From a virus: a stretch of DNA of 45,167 bases. Location: positions 1 to 45,167 of IMG/VR virus record IMGVR_UViG_3300048588_000233; one strand, given 5' to 3'. Each line of letters opens with the position of its first letter. Position 1 is the first letter of the stretch. The position numbers and the translations under genes are program-made. The notes beneath the pieces are model-generated. The model was not told where the DNA came from. It saw only the letters and a program-made list of their open reading frames with translations, and ran no database searches. Positions 8,239-17,362 of the stretch are shown piece after piece.

Positions 8239-9336
8239 TTACGAGCCTTGCGCCCCTGTTGCTAAAATGAATGTATCTTGTGGCACACCTACACCGAACA
8301 ATGAAGCTCCTTTAATGTAGATTACATCTTCTCTCTCATCGTAGCCTACTTTAAATCTTTTTAAAGTATCTTCGATTTCGTAACCAATAATCATATTCTC
8401 ACGTCTTGTAAGAATTATTCTGTTTCGGTTTACGTAAGTTCCATCTGTATCATCGTAGATTTCAGCGATTGAGCGCATTGCATCCAAGAAGGGAAGTGGC
8501 TCAATTGGAATACCTTGAAATGAAAGGTTATCCCACGCATATATTCTGGCGTTGGTTACTTTTGTAGGGTCTAAGCACTCACAGTTATACATTGAGCTGT
8601 CTGCTTTGGTGTTTAACCATCCAGCTAAAAGCATTGCAAGGCTTCTGTCCATTCTCCATACCATTTTGGTAGGGTCAAACCAAGGCTTTGTAACCGCTAT
8701 GTTATACATAGAAACTAAATAAGCGTATAGGTCATCCCCACTTGAAATGGTTTGTCCTGCTGCTGTTGACGCTGCGTTTTCGGTAATGGTAACTATTTGG
8801 TCTGCTGGAGCGATTGCTTCCATTTGAGTAAAGAAACCATCAAATCCATCAATCAATGGGTCAGAAGAAGCGGTATCGCCAAAGTAGGCAACACGTATTT
8901 CAGCTTTTAGGTGTCTTGATTGGAAACGCTCGATTATGAATTGAACTACCGCACTGTTAATGTCGCCCTCGTTCATTTTCTTCCAAGTGTTGAAGAAAAT
9001 TAAGAAGTCATTAGTAAAGTTTTCCATACAAATAGTTAACTCGCAACCAATTTGTCCAAGTGTCCAAGTGTACTCACTCCAATTATCAGTAATTGTACAG
9101 GCAGGAAGTGTACAGTTTCCTTCAGTAAAAGGGAAACCACCATAATCTTCTGTTTCCAAAAGAATAGGTACTTTGGTGCCGCTACGCACTTCTGAAAGGG
9201 TAGGGTGTGTATCTTTAATGTTCTTTGCTGCAAACGTTTCAGTAAAGATTAAGTTTGCAATGTTCATCTTCTCCGCTTGGGTAAGTCCGTTTAAGTCGGA
9301 AAGAATGTCTGTTAGTGCTGTTGGATCGTATGCCAT
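8239..9336 (-). CDS. Major capsid protein (HK97-fold type)
   Basis: The 365-aa protein lies directly after the protease/scaffold gene. The pattern fits Bacteroidota HK97-fold capsids: helical N-terminal arm (LTDILSDLNGLTQAEKMNIANLIF), a long spine-helix region (GDINSAVVQFIIERFQSRHLKAEIRVAYFGD), and a C-terminal P/A-domain with WRMDRSLAMLLAGWL, IPIEPLPFLD and RRENMIIGYE. There is no long cleavable delta-domain, consistent with scaffold fused to the protease. Confidence 0.82.
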   Translation of the reverse strand: MAYDPTALTDILSDLNGLTQAEKMNIANLIFTETFAAKNIKDTHPTLSEVRSGTKVPILLETEDYGGFPFTEGNCTLPACTITDNWSEYTWTLGQIGCELTICMENFTNDFLIFFNTWKKMNEGDINSAVVQFIIERFQSRHLKAEIRVAYFGDTASSDPLIDGFDGFFTQMEAIAPADQIVTITENAASTAAGQTISSGDDLYAYLVSMYNIAVTKPWFDPTKMVWRMDRSLAMLLAGWLNTKADSSMYNCECLDPTKVTNARIYAWDNLSFQGIPIEPLPFLDAMRSIAEIYDDTDGTYVNRNRIILTRRENMIIGYEIEDTLKRFKVGYDEREDVIYIKGASLFGVGVPQDTFILATGAQGS

Positions 9337-9337
9337 T

Positions 9338-10477
9338 TTATTTTCGTGTTTTAGTTAGGTTTGTAATTCCTGCCGCTATTCGGTTTTCCTTAGCTGGCGT
9401 GGCTGTGGGGTTTTGTTTCGCTTTCGCTGGCTGTGCTGGCGTGTGTTCCGTTTCGATTGCCTTAATAGCTGCGATTGCTTTTTTGTAAGAAGAATTGCTT
9501 TCTTTTAAAGCGGTAACTTCTCCCGTGAGGTCTATTACCTTTCCATCATACTCTGCAAGTTGTGTTTTAAGGTTTTCGTTCTCTTCTTTCAAGGCTTGCA
9601 TTTCCTCGCTGTCGGCTTCTTCTTCGGCTGCCACATCTGCTTCTTTAATTTCGAGTAGCACACCATTTTCAAATACATAGGTTTCAACCAGTGCAGGGTC
9701 GTTTTCGCTTGGTACGGAATATTCGCCATTGGCTGCCGTTCCATCGTAATTTGCTTTTGCGCCAAGTTCAATAGTAGCGGAATCCTCCAACTCGTAGAAG
9801 TCCAACTCTTTGCCCTCTGCGTCAAAAACAATCTTGTTAGTGGGGATTTTGTGGGATTTAAGCACATCCATTATTTTGGATATGATTCCCTTTTCGTTTT
9901 TGCTCATATTAATTTTGGGTTTAAGATTAGGTTTGAAGTACGCCACCACTTCGGGCGCATTTATTTTTTCATTTGCAAAGCCAAGTTTATAGGCTTCATC
10001 TGCATTTAGGAATGTTTCCTTTTGGAGTAGTGGCAATATTTCGCTTTCTGAAAGTCCTGCGGTTTCATTGTAGAACTTCACGACACGCTTTTCAATGTCC
10101 TTAATGTATTTGGAGTAGTTTTCGATTTCGTCTGAATTTCCCTCAACGCCCCCGCTTGGAAGGTGTATCATAAATTCAGTGTTTGGCTTCAATACCCTTG
10201 TATTTCCTGCCATAAAAATCACAGTCGCTATACTCGCAACCATTCCCTGTCCAATTGTCTTGATTGGCTTTCCTAAAGACTTTAAGTAATCGTATATTTC
10301 AAAGCCTACATCTACATATCCACCTTGTGAATTGATGTAAACATTGAAACTTTCGGCTTTAGGTTGGTTCTTTACTTGCAGAATAACGTCCAAAAGCTCA
10401 ACGCCTTTCTCCACAACCGCCCCATTTTCATCAAGGAAAGTTCCGATAACACCGTTTATATAGATATTGCCATTCAT
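9338..10477 (-). CDS. ClpP-type prohead protease fused to a scaffold-like domain
   Basis: Residues 1 to about 175 are a ClpP/S14-fold serine protease: Ser82 in GMVASIATVIFMAG and His105 in EFMIHLPSGG have ClpP-like spacing. From about residue 190 the protein changes to an acidic, coiled-coil, low-complexity region (EEEADSEEMQALKEENENLKT) ending in a basic tail, as expected for a scaffold that is digested during capsid maturation. An in-frame ATG at 9907 (MSKNEKG, residue 191) could give a free scaffold, as for lambda C/Nu3. It ends one base before the capsid gene. Confidence 0.85.
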   Translation of the reverse strand: MNGNIYINGVIGTFLDENGAVVEKGVELLDVILQVKNQPKAESFNVYINSQGGYVDVGFEIYDYLKSLGKPIKTIGQGMVASIATVIFMAGNTRVLKPNTEFMIHLPSGGVEGNSDEIENYSKYIKDIEKRVVKFYNETAGLSESEILPLLQKETFLNADEAYKLGFANEKINAPEVVAYFKPNLKPKINMSKNEKGIISKIMDVLKSHKIPTNKIVFDAEGKELDFYELEDSATIELGAKANYDGTAANGEYSVPSENDPALVETYVFENGVLLEIKEADVAAEEEADSEEMQALKEENENLKTQLAEYDGKVIDLTGEVTALKESNSSYKKAIAAIKAIETEHTPAQPAKAKQNPTATPAKENRIAAGITNLTKTRK

Positions 10478-10510
10478 ATCTGCTAAATTACCGTGTTAAA
10501 GTCCTGTTTG

Positions 10511-10545
10511 TTTGAACGTTATTGTTCAAATAAACCCTATCTTTG
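10511..10545 (+). promoter_or_regulatory. Promoter of the plus-strand membrane gene
   Basis: There is a TTTG at 10511-10514 and a perfect Bacteroidota -7 box TATCTTTG at 10538-10545, 23 nt apart. ATG follows at 10551, so the transcript would have essentially no leader. Confidence 0.6.
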
Positions 10546-10550
10546 TTGGG

Positions 10551-10757
10551 ATGATTTACTTTATAGTGGTATTGACCGTTATAATAGCGGGCTACTTTTT
10601 TATAAAAGCGGCTATCTTTTTTATTGCAGGGTGTTATCGGTTCTTAAAGCCAATGATTATTATGATTTTTAAGGGAACTGATGCAGGATTGCAAAGTGAA
10701 GTTGAGAAAACAAAAGAGTTTAAAAAGTTTGAGGATGAATTAAAGGATTTGTTATAG
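10551..10757 (+). CDS. Small two-helix membrane protein on the opposite strand
   Basis: The 68-aa protein starts at ATG 10551 (an in-frame TTG at 10512 would add 13 residues). It has two hydrophobic segments (MIYFIVVLTVIIAGYFFIKAA and the following IFFIAG..., then FLKPMIIMIF) and a charged, coiled tail. It is the only plus-strand gene in the 22-kb morphogenesis block, diverging from the protease gene and converging on the glycosyltransferase. A TATCTTTG -7 box lies 5 nt before the ATG. It looks like a moron gene, possibly expressed in the lysogen; function unknown. Confidence 0.6.
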   Translation: MIYFIVVLTVIIAGYFFIKAAIFFIAGCYRFLKPMIIMIFKGTDAGLQSEVEKTKEFKKFEDELKDLL

Positions 10758-11954
10758 CAAATGCCCTCTATCCCTTCTCGGTGCTTTGCTCCAAATACGA
10801 TAAGCGTGGTAAACATAAAGTCCTTTCATTAATCCCAACTTACCGCCTTTCCTTGTAATTGATTTACTAAAGGCATCATCAAAAGCAGGATTGTTTTCTT
10901 CAAATTTATGATTTAACCAAACCGACTTAGGAAACAACATAAATAAACCAGCGATATATTTTTTATTTGTAATGTCCTCAACTACTCCGAAATGTTCTTT
11001 GCTTAATTTATTTGCTATCTCGTAATGGTATTTAATATCGTGGTTGTCGTAATCGTTTATATCATTTATCTGTATCAATCGCCCCAACCTATTAGTAAGG
11101 CATCCTATCAACGAATACTTATCCCCGTACATTGATATTGCCTGTTCAATTTGCACTCCCCAATCGGGGGTTAAATACATCATATCGCCATCCTGTAAAC
11201 ATATCCAGTCATCATCTGGCACTAACTCACAAAAATCATTTAATGCCTTGCCTATATTCTTTTTAGTAGAATAGGGATTTGAATACCAAACTTTGGGAAC
11301 GGTCTTAAAACTGTGGTAGTCTTTTGAGTTTATTGTGTCGAAATATCTTTGCTTGTTCTTTGCCAAGAATTTTCTGCGGTCTGGGCGTGAAGTCTGCACC
11401 GTCCTTTTTTCATCCATTGAACAAAACAGTTTATCACTTCCGATAACATCAATGAATGGGGCAGAAGTTAACCCTGCATTATAGATACGGTTTGAAAACG
11501 CACCGTGCCAATAACCATAAAATTTAAACCCTGTATCAAAACCACCCACCGCATCCAATACAGAACGATGGTAATACATCATACAGCCGTTTGGGTTTTC
11601 ATGTACTTTATGTCCATCTACAATCTCATAACTATATTTAAAAGTGTAGTTTAGGTGCGGTTCTTTACTTTCGATATATGGTTTTTCCCATCCCGAAACT
11701 ATCGGAAAACAGTCGCTATCAAACAAAAAGAAATGTTCGCATCCCTTATTGTAAAGAATTTCCAAACATTTGTTTTTAGCTATTGGCGTTCCTTGATTGG
11801 TTTTAAATCGGTAGGTTGCTTGTGGGTGCGGTGTCTTGCTTCCATCATCAACAACTACTATCTCACAATCCTTTGGCGCAAACTCCCTTATCTTTTCCAG
11901 CGCACGATCTAAAACTGCATTTCTATTGTAAGTGGTTATGCCTATCCCTATCAT
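10752..11954 (-). CDS. Two-domain GT2-type glycosyltransferase
   Basis: The 400-aa protein contains two GT-A folds in tandem. Domain 1 (N-terminal half) has IGIGITTYNRNAVLDRAL, EIVVVDDGS and a DSD metal-binding motif (FFLFDSDCFP). Domain 2 has the NIGKALNDFCELVPDDDW helix, a DGD motif (CLQDGDMMYLTPDW) and a later AGLFMLFPKSVW strand. The start at 11954 (MIGIGITTYN) overlaps the previous stop as ATGA; the longer 413-aa reading begins inside that gene. It lies between the tape-measure and head genes. Possible targets are virion proteins or host surface glycans; the target cannot be read from sequence. Confidence 0.85.
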   Translation of the reverse strand: MIGIGITTYNRNAVLDRALEKIREFAPKDCEIVVVDDGSKTPHPQATYRFKTNQGTPIAKNKCLEILYNKGCEHFFLFDSDCFPIVSGWEKPYIESKEPHLNYTFKYSYEIVDGHKVHENPNGCMMYYHRSVLDAVGGFDTGFKFYGYWHGAFSNRIYNAGLTSAPFIDVIGSDKLFCSMDEKRTVQTSRPDRRKFLAKNKQRYFDTINSKDYHSFKTVPKVWYSNPYSTKKNIGKALNDFCELVPDDDWICLQDGDMMYLTPDWGVQIEQAISMYGDKYSLIGCLTNRLGRLIQINDINDYDNHDIKYHYEIANKLSKEHFGVVEDITNKKYIAGLFMLFPKSVWLNHKFEENNPAFDDAFSKSITRKGGKLGLMKGLYVYHAYRIWSKAPRRDRGHLL

Positions 11955-12190
11955 ACAGCTTTTTTCATTTCGTTTACAGACTTCATTACCCACCTCGTAG
12001 TAACCCCCATCGCTTCGGCTGTATTCTCATATCGTTGCATCTTGCTCTTGATATGTGATGTGGTATTGTAGTACTGGTATATCTCATACTGCTGTTTTAA
12101 GGTCAGGGAAATCGCCCCCGCCTTTAATAGTTTTTCAACTACTTGATAATTCTTTGTAACAAATTCAGCTAAACATCCCATTTCTTGCAC
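11951..12190 (-). CDS. Hypothetical small helical protein upstream of the glycosyltransferase
   Basis: The 79-aa protein is mostly alpha-helical. The C-terminal half (NTAEAMGVTTRWVMKSVNEM) resembles a helix-turn-helix, suggesting nucleic-acid binding. It overlaps the zinc-ribbon gene upstream by 22 bases and the glycosyltransferase by ATGA. No family is recognised. Confidence 0.55.
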   Translation of the reverse strand: MQEMGCLAEFVTKNYQVVEKLLKAGAISLTLKQQYEIYQYYNTTSHIKSKMQRYENTAEAMGVTTRWVMKSVNEMKKAV

Positions 12191-12456
12191 ATAGATTTTG
12201 ATTGTCTTAATTTATATGGTAACTCACACCCGCAATCCCCACACATCATTTCGCTTGCTTCTTTTATTCTTTCGTCTTTTATACGAAGGAAACTTATAGG
12301 CTCTTTTTTGAAATGCTCACAACCCATACAAATCTTTAATCTTTGTATTGCCAATAGTTCAACTTCATCTTTTGGATTGCTGAAGTTCTCAAAACCTATC
12401 CTAAAGGCTTCGGCTGTCTGTTTTGGATTGTTCAATATTGTTTTAATCTTTCCCAT
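12169..12456 (-). CDS. Small cysteine-rich (zinc-ribbon-like) protein
   Basis: The 95-aa protein has a CMGCEHF pair at about residues 43-46 and a second set, MMCGDCGCELPYKL and MCKKWDV, forming a likely Cys4 zinc site. Such small proteins are common near tail genes of Bacteroidota phages. Its start overlaps the tape-measure stop by one base, so it is probably made with tail proteins; role unknown. Confidence 0.62.
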   Translation of the reverse strand: MGKIKTILNNPKQTAEAFRIGFENFSNPKDEVELLAIQRLKICMGCEHFKKEPISFLRIKDERIKEASEMMCGDCGCELPYKLRQSKSMCKKWDV

Positions 12457-15452
12457 TAGAAACTGCTTGCTTGTTGTACTGTTCTGTTTTCGCTAAGTCC
12501 AATAAATCCTTCTTGGCTTCCTGCTCGGCTACCTATTGCGCTTCCTTCCATACTTCCTTCACGTACTGCCTCCGCTACTAATTCACTCATACTTGCAGAA
12601 TTTGCATCTTGTAAAAGTCTGGTCTGAATGTTTGAGTTTTTAGAAGAAGAACCGCCTACTATTGCGCCACGTGCCGCCAATGGAATACCGCCCCCCGCTA
12701 CATTAATTGCTGAAAGTAAACCGCCAAACATTGAAGTACTTCGCTTGTTTATTATTGCCTCACCTCCTTCGGCTTCTATATTTATTCCACCTTGTTTATG
12801 TGAACGCCCTCTAAGCATTGTTCCCCACTTCGGAACTTTCATTCCTCGCTCGGCTCTTCCCGCTGTTGGTGGTTTGGATGAAACAATCTTTTTAACGTTT
12901 GCAAGTCCTGCCGCAACTGCCGCTCCTGCCGCTAATGCTCCAAGTACTGGTCCAACTATTGTTATTCCTGCAAGTGCTGAATAAGCTGCCGTTGCTGATT
13001 TGTACGTGTCTATTGTTGTTTGTGCTATTGCCACCGCTTTTCCTACCGCACTTTCCTTTCCAAGTATAGTAGCAATATTATTGAACGCATCGGACGCAAG
13101 CTGTACTTTGCTCTCTTGTTGTTTTCGGTTTATTTCCTCGTTATAGGCTGCATACTTTTCGTTAATAAGTGATATGTCCGCACCTGTTTTTTCTGCGGCT
13201 GCAACTTCGGCAATTCTCTTTTGTTCAAGTCTGAATTTTTGAAGGGCAAACTCATCATTGTATTTTTGTTCAGCAAGCACCCTTTCATTTTCTGCATCAA
13301 TCAAAAGGCGTTCTTTATTAGCTTCATCAAAAGCCATTTGCGCTTCCAGTTCCGCATCCCTTGCCTCCGCTTTTTTCTCGGCAATTATTGTGTCGTATTC
13401 CTCTTGATTAATTACGCCCTGTTCAAGTTGTTGTTCTGCAAAATCCTGTTCAACTTGTAAACGGTCTTGAGCATTGGCAATGTCAATCTGTAATTTTTCC
13501 TCTGTGAAGTCTGCGTAATCGGTTTTGCGCTGCTCGATATTGGCAAGCATTTCATCCCTTTCATTTTCTGCGTTCTCAATTACTAAATCCCTTTCAAGTT
13601 CTAAGTACTCATTATTGATTTTTATTTTCTCGGCATTGAACGCTTCTAAGGAAATTCTTTTATACTCCAACTCCTGTTCAAGTATTTCAATTTCCTTATC
13701 TCTTTTGGTTCGAGCTATCTGTAACTCTTCCTCTGCGGACTTCTTTTTAAACCCTTGTTGTGCTAAGAATAGATTGAGTTGTTCCTCATTCGCTTTAATA
13801 GCTTCGTCCTGTACTTTTTTGATAGCGGCTATCTGCGCATTTCTCGCATCCTCATAGAGTTGTTTCTTGTCGCCCAAAGCACGTTTCTCAACGTCAAGTA
13901 TTTTACTCTCGTTGGAAATTCGTTGTGCAATCAAACTCTGCAATTCTTTTTCTTCCTCTCGGCTTGTGTCGTTTAGGGATTGCTTTATTTTAAGTTGCTC
14001 AATCTGTAAATCCAATATTTCATTCTCCCTTGCCACCAATTCTTTTGAGATTGCCTCACCCTCGCTTATAGCTTTGTTTCTTTCCTCTGCACTTAACAAT
14101 TGGTTCTTTTGGATATTCTCCAAACGTTTTAATTGTATCTCCTGTTCGGCTCTATAAGCAATTATGTCAATTTCTTTTTGCTCCTGTGCCTTTTGTAGCT
14201 CGTCAATTCTTTGCCCTTTTTTGTAGGCTTCCTCAAAACGCTCTCCAACTTTTTGCGCTGCGCCGGCAATCATATTTATATTTTCACTTGCTTGGTCTGC
14301 TAAATCGGAAAACCCTTCTTTAATCTTTCCAAAGTCCAAAGTGAATATCCCCTCAAGTATTTTTCCGAAGGATTCAAACTGTCGCATCACTTGGTTTTTG
14401 ATAAAGTCGTATAGGCTTTTAATTGTTTCTTGTGGCTTACTGAAAGCCTCAAATAAAAACTCCCCAACCTCCTGAAGTATCCCTACAAGCGTTGAGAATA
14501 TTGCACTTAACGGGCGTGTTACCTTTGTTACAAGGTCAATTCCTGCTTGTGTTGATGATAGATAAGCTATAAGACTACCCAAAATCGCTACGATTGCACC
14601 TATTCCTGTGCTTATTAAAGCAATTCTAAACAATTTTAATGCTCCCGAAGTGGTGGCGGTAGTAACCGCCATTGCTTTTTGAGCAGTTGAAAACCCTTCT
14701 GTTGCCGTTGCTGCGGTCTGGAAACTTGTTTTTATGCTTGTAAGTTCGCCTTTTATAAGGTTTAGAACAGGTGTAAAGTTTGCGAGTTGTGATTTAACGT
14801 CATTTAAACCAACCCCAAATAATTTAGTACCGCCTAAAGCGTTCTCGATTGCGGTCTGGTAATCCCCAATTCCGATTTTTTGCTGTTCGTAGGCACTAAC
14901 ATTCTCTTTTATGAAGGCATTGTTGCGGTCTAATGCGGCGTTTAGTTCTTTTAACGCTTCCTCATTTTCCCCTCCTGCAATATCAAGCTGGTTTCTAAGT
15001 GCTAAAAGTTCTTTATTGCTCGCCCTCGCATCCGCAATACTCTTTACTTCCTTGTCCAAAGCAACGTTGATAGCCTGTGTACTGCTAACCAAATTCCCTT
15101 CCGCATCGGTCATAGACTTTATTACGCTCGTTGCCTGTTTGTATTCAGCGTTTACTTTCTTTTGGGCTTCAGATGTTTGTTGCTGTGATTTGAATACATC
15201 GTACTGCGTCTTTACAAGTGCTTCAAGAAGTTTCTCGTTGTCTTTATATTGTTTACTGTTCTGTTTTCCACTTGCCAATAAATCGTTCTGCTCCTTTACA
15301 ACTCCCGAAATTGTTTTTTCAAGTTCCTTATTTTGGTTTGCATACTCCTTGCTCTCGGCACGTAGGGCAAACATTTCCTTTCGCAATCTTTCGAGTTGCG
15401 TATCTACTGCCTGTGCATCAAATGTGAATGTTCCTAAATCTATATTTGCCAT
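12456..15452 (-). CDS. Tail tape measure protein
   Basis: The 998-aa protein is the longest in the genome. It has long coiled-coil stretches rich in Gln, Glu and Lys (about residues 15-200 and 400-790), a hydrophobic segment at about 270-295 (ALISTGIGAIVAILGSLIAYL) and another near 825-855 (GPVLGALAAGAAVAAG). The C-terminal region has WGTMLRGRSHKQGGINIEAEGGE, typical of the ends of tape-measure proteins. It sets tail length and probably helps DNA entry through the envelope. The length suggests a tail of roughly 150 nm by the usual 1.5 Angstrom per residue rule, an inference. Confidence 0.9.
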   Translation of the reverse strand: MANIDLGTFTFDAQAVDTQLERLRKEMFALRAESKEYANQNKELEKTISGVVKEQNDLLASGKQNSKQYKDNEKLLEALVKTQYDVFKSQQQTSEAQKKVNAEYKQATSVIKSMTDAEGNLVSSTQAINVALDKEVKSIADARASNKELLALRNQLDIAGGENEEALKELNAALDRNNAFIKENVSAYEQQKIGIGDYQTAIENALGGTKLFGVGLNDVKSQLANFTPVLNLIKGELTSIKTSFQTAATATEGFSTAQKAMAVTTATTSGALKLFRIALISTGIGAIVAILGSLIAYLSSTQAGIDLVTKVTRPLSAIFSTLVGILQEVGEFLFEAFSKPQETIKSLYDFIKNQVMRQFESFGKILEGIFTLDFGKIKEGFSDLADQASENINMIAGAAQKVGERFEEAYKKGQRIDELQKAQEQKEIDIIAYRAEQEIQLKRLENIQKNQLLSAEERNKAISEGEAISKELVARENEILDLQIEQLKIKQSLNDTSREEEKELQSLIAQRISNESKILDVEKRALGDKKQLYEDARNAQIAAIKKVQDEAIKANEEQLNLFLAQQGFKKKSAEEELQIARTKRDKEIEILEQELEYKRISLEAFNAEKIKINNEYLELERDLVIENAENERDEMLANIEQRKTDYADFTEEKLQIDIANAQDRLQVEQDFAEQQLEQGVINQEEYDTIIAEKKAEARDAELEAQMAFDEANKERLLIDAENERVLAEQKYNDEFALQKFRLEQKRIAEVAAAEKTGADISLINEKYAAYNEEINRKQQESKVQLASDAFNNIATILGKESAVGKAVAIAQTTIDTYKSATAAYSALAGITIVGPVLGALAAGAAVAAGLANVKKIVSSKPPTAGRAERGMKVPKWGTMLRGRSHKQGGINIEAEGGEAIINKRSTSMFGGLLSAINVAGGGIPLAARGAIVGGSSSKNSNIQTRLLQDANSASMSELVAEAVREGSMEGSAIGSRAGSQEGFIGLSENRTVQQASSF

Positions 15453-17362
15453 TAGTTACTAATTTTTAGAAATTCCCCAGAAGCAAGTTTGCCACTTTCG
15501 TAATTGAGTTTATTTAATAGATAAAATGCGCCCTCTTGTTCAAAATAATAAGGTAGGTCAAGTCTTAGTGTAGCGACATCATATTCATTCAATGCAAGTT
15601 CAATATCCTGTATTGTCAACCGATTGAATATTACGCCCCAACTTGAATAGTAATCATTAACAACATCACTCATTTTAGTACCGTCCATTATTGCCTTTGG
15701 GAAACTTGTTACTTCTATTTCTCCAATTTCAATAGTTTTGTTTACTGTCTGCTCCTTTAACAAGAAGAACCTATTTGATAATGGTTTATATTCTATCACC
15801 TGCGCTCCGTCATCTTCTTTAACTTCACGCTCCCAAAACTTTATTTCCAAGAAAAACTCACCGTTTATATTTCTTATAGCCTTTAGGTCTCCAGACGGTG
15901 CGAAGTATTTTGACTGTAACAAAGTCGTGCTATCCTTTAGGTTATCGTTTGGAACAGGAAGATATCCGTTTCCGAAAGTTTCCTCTTGGTTATCGTGCTT
16001 CATTACCAAAGAGTTCTGTTTTGCATAAATACCAAACTGATATTCCTCTTTTGTTCTTCTTGCATATTTAGAAGTCCAGTTGATAGCGTTTGAAGTGCTT
16101 ACCCTTTGCGCAAGTGTTTTAAAGCTAATGTGCTTTGCGTTTACATCGGGAAATGGTGTCAATGATTTTCTAAACATTACTTCCTTTACAAAGTCTGTCA
16201 TTGAATAATCTTTAAACGCTTCTCCGAAGTCAAATACTTCAACGCCCATCGTGCTTATCTCTGCGTTAAACGCTCCTATTATAATCTTGGCGATATAGAA
16301 CGTTCCATCTTCCAAAGCATTTAAGAAACGTTCATCGTTATATCCCAAATCTTCCGCCTCTTGCCTTGTTAATGTATCGGGGTAAAACTCAAGCACATTG
16401 TTTGCGCCACCGTTAAAGTTTTTTATTGTTGCGTTTGGGGATATTACAGAAGATATAGGATTTCCATTTTGATACAATACCATCTTAATAGGCATTGATT
16501 GCGTGTAAAGTTGGTTTCCTTCCAATACTGCGTAAAGCATTGAACCGCTTATATTGAAGTCCGCTTTATAGTTTCCTGTCTGTTTAATTTTTAACTTCCA
16601 GTTATTTATAAGCTGTAAAAAAGCTGTATCATAAGTGGTTACACTCCCCCAAGTTGGAATAAAATAATCCCTCCAATCTTCGTAAAGTGTAATATCCTGC
16701 GTAACAGAAAGGAAGCCTTTAAACCTTAGTATCTCTTCATCTGTTGGTATTGTTGGGGGCGTTGGAAATGTCGTCCATTCATTGCTTATGTCAGGCATAT
16801 TCTCATAAGTATAACCCGCATAAGCCATTATCTTATCGAATATGTATTTGTTGTTTATGCTCGGCACTTGATAATCTGGGTTAAGCGTTCCGTCCCTTAC
16901 CGTCCACCCGTTGTATTCCGAAATAAGATACTTGTAATCGGTTCTCCCGAAACTTGCCACAATGTTAACATCGTTCTTCGTGTGGGATAGTTCAGACAGG
17001 TCAAGGTCAAGTCCTATCGTCCTGTTCTCTATTGACCTAAAGAAATCAACAATACCATCCTGTATTACTATTTTGTAATCGTCCGCAGTTTCCTTTACGT
17101 AAGAAACGCCATTTGGTATAAGCACCACGCCATTATCAATAAGCCTCGTTAGGTTCTTTTTGTATGGCACATTTGAAGTATTCCCAATCAATCCAAGACC
17201 TAAAAATATCTGCGTATTGGTAGGCGTTTTCTCTGCTTTTATAGAGTAGGAGTAAGAGGCATTAACGGTCGTAACATCTGCAAGGTCATTAACTTGCTTT
17301 ATGTACTTTACTTTGGAATCGCTTATATCTACGCTCCTGTTGTTAATTATTAATTCGACCAT
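15452..17362 (-). CDS. Tail tip / baseplate protein
   Basis: The 636-aa protein directly follows the tape measure in the physical map (it is transcribed before it). It is beta-rich with a start (MVELIINNRSVDI, VKYIKQVNDLADVTTVNASYS) that I associate with tail proteins of Bacteroidota siphophages. No enzymatic motif is seen. It overlaps the 302-aa gene by 13 bases and the tape measure by one base. A distal-tail or hub role is inferred from size and neighbourhood. Confidence 0.6.
   Translation of the reverse strand: MVELIINNRSVDISDSKVKYIKQVNDLADVTTVNASYSYSIKAEKTPTNTQIFLGLGLIGNTSNVPYKKNLTRLIDNGVVLIPNGVSYVKETADDYKIVIQDGIVDFFRSIENRTIGLDLDLSELSHTKNDVNIVASFGRTDYKYLISEYNGWTVRDGTLNPDYQVPSINNKYIFDKIMAYAGYTYENMPDISNEWTTFPTPPTIPTDEEILRFKGFLSVTQDITLYEDWRDYFIPTWGSVTTYDTAFLQLINNWKLKIKQTGNYKADFNISGSMLYAVLEGNQLYTQSMPIKMVLYQNGNPISSVISPNATIKNFNGGANNVLEFYPDTLTRQEAEDLGYNDERFLNALEDGTFYIAKIIIGAFNAEISTMGVEVFDFGEAFKDYSMTDFVKEVMFRKSLTPFPDVNAKHISFKTLAQRVSTSNAINWTSKYARRTKEEYQFGIYAKQNSLVMKHDNQEETFGNGYLPVPNDNLKDSTTLLQSKYFAPSGDLKAIRNINGEFFLEIKFWEREVKEDDGAQVIEYKPLSNRFFLLKEQTVNKTIEIGEIEVTSFPKAIMDGTKMSDVVNDYYSSWGVIFNRLTIQDIELALNEYDVATLRLDLPYYFEQEGAFYLLNKLNYESGKLASGEFLKISN

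Noticed and set aside
14911-15462. Long plus-strand ORF (183 aa) opposite the tape measure
   Set aside because: It is antisense to the clearly coding coiled-coil gene, is rich in Ser, Phe and Leu as expected for the complement of Lys/Glu codons, and has no domain.
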